DNA of 64,000 nucleotides from Amoeboaphelidium protococcarum (taxonomy: Eukaryota; Aphelidiomycota; Aphelidea). The position numbers and the translations under genes are program-made. Of the stretch, positions 58,239 to 64,000 are shown one piece after another. Numbering within the stretch: the stretch's first letter is position 1; each line of letters starts with the position of its first letter. The notes under the pieces are model-generated. The model saw nothing but the letters and a program-made list of their open reading frames with translations. It was not told where the DNA came from and made no database searches. The DNA lies in contig JALECJ010000254.1 in assembly GCA_023515745.1 (NCBI GenBank), forward strand, positions 868,001 through 932,000. Reading direction: 5' to 3'.

Positions 58239-61200
58239 ATGGATTAATTTAATGGTGAATTAGATGAGAGTTTATCTAGATTGTTAGTCAGTGATATCGA
58301 TGGCGACCACTTCATCCAAGGTCATGATGCATTGGACATTCTGGATGAGCTGAATGACACCTCAATTGCTAATGTGGATAGTGAGTATTAAGTGTAGGAG
58401 GAGATCGATTATAATGAATTTGAAGGCACATCTCAGAGTCTATTCGTTAATGCTTCATTTTAGTAGTAATCACCACCATCCAATGTGCGGCAATAGAAGT
58501 AGTCATAGAGCCAAAGAGTTTTTAAACCAAAGAAACGCGTAAGATTTTAACGTAATTTGAATTTACAGTCACCAGATGGTTAGAATATTTGCGATCAGTC
58601 GACACTCAAAGTAAATGGCGATGACTAGATGGATTATGAAAATGTTGATAGCTGGGCTGCGATGGCGGCTACTTCTCTACATCAGTCTTCAATCAATACA
58701 GGACATACCGACGTTGAGTTAGATGATATGGAAGACGTGGAAGATCATCTGCGTGATCGTCAAGAACTCCACTTGGAGATGGATCAATCCTTATCGCGTC
58801 GTAAAGCTAAAAGCAGCTAGTCTTCAAATTAACCAAAGCTACCACCAGAGGGTCGTCATTTATTACAGCGAGCTTAGGATTTCTTTTTAGAGGGAGATTA
58901 CGTGTAGTCTAGAGTCTATTTGCATCAACTAATTACATAGTATCCTTAGTGTGCGGAAGCTTTCCAACAGATGGGCATGATTGAAGAGGAAGAGGGGAGT
59001 ATCGAGTAGGCTATCAGATTGTATGAAATTGCTGCAACTATCAAGTCTTCAGATACGATGCTATGGAAGCGACTTGCCTATTTGTATATGGAGTAGGGCG
59101 ATGATGATATGCGAGAGAAGGCACTATCGTGCTTGACTAAGGCTATCAGATCCAATGGTGATGATATGGAGTTGTTCATGGACCGCGCCACCATTCACGA
59201 AGACATGAAGAAGTACAAGCGGGCACTGGATAATTACCGCATTGTAGCTGAAAATCGTCCGTATGATGTTGAACTGGCTGTTCATATGTCCAGGCTTTAT
59301 TTGATGATTTGTGAGCCGTAATAGGCTGTGGATAGACTGGAATAGTGCTTCTTCCTAGTTTCATCGTTTCATAGGCGTGAGTTATTCCGTAACATGAGGC
59401 TCCATTCAAAGCTGATTAATAATTAGCCTGATAAGAAGAAGCCGAAGCGCGTGGGTTCGTTGAATTGGATTCATATTGAAGCTCTGGTTGACGCGTATTT
59501 CGAAGCTGGCATGTATGCCAAAGTGTCTCCTCTATTTAAGAATGCCGAGTCGGTCATTAAAGTGAAAATTGATAATCTAGTACCTCTTATTGGTAAGCGT
59601 TTGAAAGCAAAACGTCTTATTGGACTAGTCTGTAGCAAATCTGTAAAGTCTTTTTAGTAGTAATTTGAGAGTCTAATTGAAGACTTATCATGCTAGCATT
59701 AATATTCAATTCGTCTTCACATGTCTCAAGTATTGTCTGCATTGAAGAAGCCGCATGATGCGATCGATGTGTTTAAACCGGTACTTAATCTTACCGAGAA
59801 CGATCAGAATCCGTACAATACACCATCGTCTTGGGTCATTTTGGCTGAATATTATCAAGCTATAGGTGACAATCATGCATACGAGGAAGCATTGTAGTAT
59901 TATGATATGTCTCTATGTGTGTACCATTATTCTAAAGATATCAAGTTGATTATGGCTGAATTGTATGACCTGTTGGGCTAAAGTATCAATGCCCAAGCTA
60001 TCCGTTAGGGAGCTTTGAAGAACAAGGCACAAGTCATCAGTGTGCAGCAGGTGAAGAGAAATGCCCGATTTGACCAAATGTCTGCGATGTGTCAAAAGCT
60101 GTGGACTGATTTGATGGCCAGCGAAGATAATACTGCTAATGTGGGCGATTTAATAGATCCTTCTGATGTGCAGTCATAGCAGTAGTTGTAAAGTTCCTTG
60201 CCAATGACCAAAATTGCCCTTCGCTCTCTAAAAAAGGCTGGTATCTTAAAGACTAATAATAATAATAATCAGAATTCAAGGAAGCGTCGATCCAACAGGT
60301 GGAAAGAGGGTGACAAGAATGCCGAAACTAAAAGTAAATAATCATCCGTTAATGCTGCTGAGGCTTTTGCTCAGAATGCCGAACTGATGCGATAGTCAGC
60401 TTAAAAGAATTAGGACACTGCTCGATAACTGGCTCAGTGGAAAGCTTAATAATTTGATGCCACGCTGCTGCAAGATATCACCGAATCTGTACAGTTTGCC
60501 GAATTTGAGGAGTTTGTGAATTTCTTTGCCAAGCATAAGAATCTGTTTAATTCAAAGTACGCTGAAGACACTGTTATACTTAATCCAGATGGTACTGGTC
60601 GCAAGTAGGAGCTTTACTCTGGCCTCTCGCTGTAACAGTGGATGCAGTCATTCCTTAATTTCCTCTCTGTTACGGTAGCTGTAATTTCTGCGGCAACCAG
60701 ACAATGCTTAACTATTGATTTATAATCGCTAGTCTCAGTGGCATTGGTTGTAGTCTCATTTCTAAAGCCTAGTGATAGTGTAATTCACGATCAGACGTTG
60801 AAGACCACATTCCTCGAAGTTTCACTATACGTTCAGGCTATCAAGTACAACTGCACCATCGGTACGTAAAAGCAATCTGTTGGGCCTGCCACTAATCTCT
60901 ACATGTCTAAAATTGTTAAAATGATCAGGGATCTTATGGATTAGTGTCCACAGCATTCTTTCCCACTATCCATACACTCGTACGTTATATCTGCACTGCC
61001 TGCCGATATTCAATCAGAGTATCAGCGTGATAATGTCTTTATGAGGTCTTTACAGCGTTTCTGCAGGGATAACAATTGGAATGATCCGTACATGAGCTGT
61101 CTATTGGCAGGATTTAATGCAAGCAATAACTTTCAAGTTTAAGCTCTGCATCGTTACTGCAAGACTTTGGATTGGTACCGCGCGAATAATGGTGATCTGA

Positions 61201-61715
61201 ATTAGTAGGCGTCTAGTATTGAAGATGGGAACAACTGTAATAGCCAATTGTAGTCATCATCCCCATAAAAGAATTGTAAAGCTTTAATTCTGCTCAATAT
61301 CGCACTTTGCCTACTCCATAGATCCATGCAGAAAAATACTGGGTTCAATAGACACACTCTTATAGCTAACGCCCTGGCATATATGTGCGATTACGCCGAT
61401 TAGAGAAGATTGACTTGGCAAAGTGTTTATGCTTAGCAGGAGATTGAGTATAACTTTGGTAGATTCTACCTAACTCTCGGTCTCTATCGTCAGGCGATGG
61501 GTTATTTTCTGAGAGCCATTGAATGTGTCTTACCTCATTCAAGTAGAGACCGCCAAGTGGACGATCATCACGTTAAACTGGATAACAGAGATGAGCGCGT
61601 TAGCTCTCCTTATGATTTGAAGTAGGAGGCGATCTATGCTTACACTCAATGTTGCTATATGTCCGGCCAGATGGAAGAGGCTCGAGCTATTCTACTTGCT
61701 AATCCGATTGAATGA
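58239..61715 (+). CDS. TFC4: TFIIIC subunit Tfc4 (tau131/GTF3C3), TPR protein
   Basis: 1158 residues, one exon. Acidic N-terminus (about 1-180), then TPR arrays: LLQRAQDFFLEGDYVQSRVY, EAFQQMGMIEEEEGSIEQAI, LWKRLAYLYMEQGD and AIRSNGDDMELFMDRATIHE, with the family-typical RVGSLNWIHIEALVDAYFEA. A charged, asparagine/glutamine-rich insert near 640-720 splits the repeats, and a second TPR set ends near YTQCCYMSGQMEEARAIL. Tfc4 lies in the tau-A lobe of TFIIIC and recruits TFIIIB to tRNA genes. Length matches yeast Tfc4 (1025) plus the insert. Intact. Confidence 0.94.
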
Positions 61716-61971
61716 TATTTTCTCAAGATACACTTCCTCTCTTGCATTCCGTATGTACTGTATGTACATTTGCTCTCTTTTAGAATTCCTCTTCTTACTT
61801 GGGCGCGACGATTTTCACAGAGCCTTCTTTGAACGGACGGTCAAGAGCGAACGACTCAGCTCGCGTTTGATTCTTCGTCATTTTATTTAACAATTCTACA
61901 TTGAATTTCTGAACTTTACTTTTGGACATTATAAATTAAATTCTGGCGTTATATCATCATTGCAAGTTATA

Positions 61972-64000
61972 ATGAACAGCAGATTTACAGAGTTTTATGA
62001 GTAAGATAAGGGAGAGGCATTGATTGCGAGGATTGAGGCGATGAAGAACTTTAATGCTCTGGGACCACCGGACCTGGTGCATTTAGTTAAGGTGGCCGCG
62101 TCAAATGGAAATTCTACCAGCTCTCTAAGTGGTGCATCTGAATCTGGTAGTTACCACGTAGTGACTGGTGTTGATTGTTCATCATCTGCGTCTATTGCAG
62201 TCTACCTAACGAACGCTGCAAGTGCTGCTGCCAATTCACAGACTAATGTTCTTTAGAAGCAAAAGTAGTAGTCCAAGTAGGAAAGTTATGTATTGTAACC
62301 CCTAAGCCCAGAAGATTATCTTTCCTCTTTGGATTCTGGTGATAATCAACCCGCTACAGCGAGACCTACATCTACATAGTCCAAGTCGAGAGCTATAAAG
62401 CAGAGTAAGTAGTCTTTAAAGTTTGGCACGTATTGTGTATGGAACGCTTTCAGCAGAGTAGATGTTCGCGTCGAGGTTCGAATTCCAGGTGGTGTGGCAT
62501 CTTATGCTATAGATCCTCATGGGAATAAGAGAATCGCTATGACTGATTTGTTGTGGGAAGAGACTTACGTTAGTGCTGCACTGAGATCAATGTCCATTTC
62601 TTACTCATCGCCCCTTAGTCCGGATCCTATAACTGCTGTCCTATCTCCGTATGTTGGTGATAGTTAATATAATCATTTGTATCAGTAGCTGATTACTGTT
62701 TAAATGTCTGTGAGGAATTTCTAGTTTGTGTATGAGGCTGAAGCGCGTAGAAGGAGTCAAGAGCTGGAAGATTTACTTGCTAGCTGTGCTAATCTGTTCA
62801 AGTCTGGCTATAGGATTGGTTTTCCGGACTCGACTCAAGTAACTTCTTCCTCATATTCGAAAGATGGTGTTCATAATTACCTTTCTCAGACGTTACATCA
62901 GTATTTTGTACACACAGGATAGTATGAGCTTGGAATCAAGTTCTTTAGTTAATTTGAGGATGAGTATAGAGAAGTGTCCACGTTCATTGCTCACTATAAA
63001 TTGAGGCTTGGTGATTCTAGCGGTGCAATGAGAGAGCTTTGTAATGCATTGCTATCTCCTCGTCAAGATAATGGTATAAATGTGGGTGCTGAAGATAAAG
63101 TATCGCCATAGTTGCGTTATCCCGAAGTATTAAAAGCTTAAGCAATTTAGTTGCAAAAAGATGGCCACACGGAGCATGCGATATAATTACTGAAGCATTG
63201 TGTTGAGCTTAGTCCATCGGATTATCAGCTGTGGATATGTTTGGCACGAGCATTTTGCCATACGTCTGATTATAAAACTGCTCTCATTGTACTGAATATG
63301 ATCCCCTTTGCGAATAGTTTCTAAAATATTGGCGGTTTCGGTGTTGGTGGATTACAGCATAAGTCTGTCTTTAAAAAGTTGAGTCCGGTGTGGAATAACG
63401 CTGTCTCTTTATTTAAGCAATTGCCTGCTCCAGTCCGAAAGACTGTCTCAGTGAACGAAGATTCGCCTATACCTTCCTTGGTTAATTAAGACGTCAAGTA
63501 GTTTGTCCTTGTTGAGCATCCTTTGAACAATTCCAACCAATCTGGCTCATTATTGTACACTCAGCAATAATTATAGAATGATTTTCTCACCTATTTTGCA
63601 CTATCGCCAATGTATAGGGATGCGTGTGATGTAAGTCTGTACAGTCTAAAAGGTGCCAACCTCGAGGTGTTGAACATTCAGAATGGTCATATTATACGCA
63701 GCGTGTACTCCCTACTCTGCACTATCATGAAGAAAATTGGATGGGAGAAGCTATTGTAGTATCGCAGCGAAGCATTTCTGATGGAGGAGGAAGTCAAGAA
63801 ATAGAGTGGGGGATCGTAAAAGTTATCTCCTGTTGACGGTGGTAGTAATGCTGAAGATGAAGTAACTTCTCCATCTGTTGATAAAATGTCCGAGATTAAT
63901 CTGAATGATGACTCGAGTAACGAGGGTAAATAGGATGAATGGAGAGGTTCATAGACACTCAGCGTAGCTTATATCTTGAAGTAGAAGAGAGTATGTGAGA
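61972..64000 (+). CDS. ChAPs family exomer protein (Bch1/Bud7/Chs6-like), 3' end cut
   Basis: At least 676 codons from ATG 61972 (MNSRFTEFYEQDKGEALIAR). The ChAPs landmark FGTYCVWNAFSRVDVRVEV is near residue 155, followed by TPR-like helices (KFFSQFEDEYREVSTFIAHY; LKHCVELSPSDYQLWICLAR). Fungal ChAPs bind Chs5 and Arf1 to form exomer, which sorts cargo such as chitin synthase from the trans-Golgi. The family is best known from fungi, supporting a holomycotan source. The gene runs past the window end. Confidence 0.88.

Noticed and set aside
1-64000. Standard-code reading, making most genes look like pseudogenes full of stops
   Set aside because: The TAA/TAG positions coincide with conserved glutamines and whole domains continue through them, whereas TGA never interrupts a conserved domain outside the PiggyBac relic.
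1-64000. Ciliate or oxymonad origin suggested by the code
   Set aside because: Fungal-type Spa2, ChAPs and lipin, complex I subunits, haem synthesis and 53-94 nt GTA...TGTAG introns fit Holomycota better. Not excluded without a phylogeny.

Overview
This window is a compact eukaryotic nuclear locus in which TAA and TAG both read as glutamine and TGA is the only stop. Every well-conserved frame crosses many in-frame TAA/TAG codons. One TAG at 19778-19780 encodes the glutamine of the SMC2 ABC signature LSGGQ, and no TGA interrupts a conserved domain outside one dead transposase. Gene content is aerobic and opisthokont/fungus-like: a fungal-type lipin, a Spa2-like polarisome scaffold, Pom152, a ChAPs (Bch1/Bud7) exomer protein, Tfc4, Tap42, Bud22, two complex I subunits (NDUFS4, NDUFA2) and haem synthesis. 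This code together with fungal orthologues points to an aphelid of the Amoeboaphelidium type (Holomycota) rather than a ciliate. That placement is inference from gene similarity recalled from memory, not from a search.

Layout. 1-2848: Pom152-like nucleoporin (-). 3096-4139: porphobilinogen deaminase. 4459-5799: nuclease-kinase fusion copy A (-). 5800-7556: gene-poor. 7557-16118: lipin, RNase H2B, epsin, Cdc23. 16502-20215: SMC2. 20335-21624: nuclease-kinase copy B, an inverted duplicate of copy A. 21959-27561: Bud22, front-end desaturase, Alg13, NDUFS4, CCDC90/MCUR1. 27777-36374: Spa2-like protein, Tap42, an FHA (Ki-67-like) protein, a spartin-like senescence-domain protein. 36872-37802: broken PiggyBac transposase. 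38146-47724: NDUFA2, PEX2, an FxFG nucleoporin, Bos1, one unknown, a PCI protein, a CRIP LIM protein, an exosome subunit. 48153-50369: an intact Fanzor (eukaryotic TnpB relative). 51128-54664: PheRS alpha, Bub1-like pseudokinase. 55863-57692: secreted GPI-type VWD protein. 58239-64000: TFIIIC Tfc4 and a ChAPs protein running off the end.

Genes sit about 1.9 kb apart, mostly in divergent or convergent pairs with spacers of 30-750 bases. Nine genes have one or two short introns (53-94 nt). Eleven introns were placed by homology and reading frame, and all eleven start GTA and end TGTAG. I saw no tRNA, rRNA, CRISPR array, telomere or organellar segment.

The most interesting loci are (1) the Fanzor, whose four zinc-ribbon cysteines are gone while the RuvC acidic residues remain, with two stem-loops just past its stop; (2) the inverted pair of PD-(D/E)XK nuclease + protein kinase genes with patchy identity suggesting gene conversion; and (3) the invariant TGTAG acceptor.
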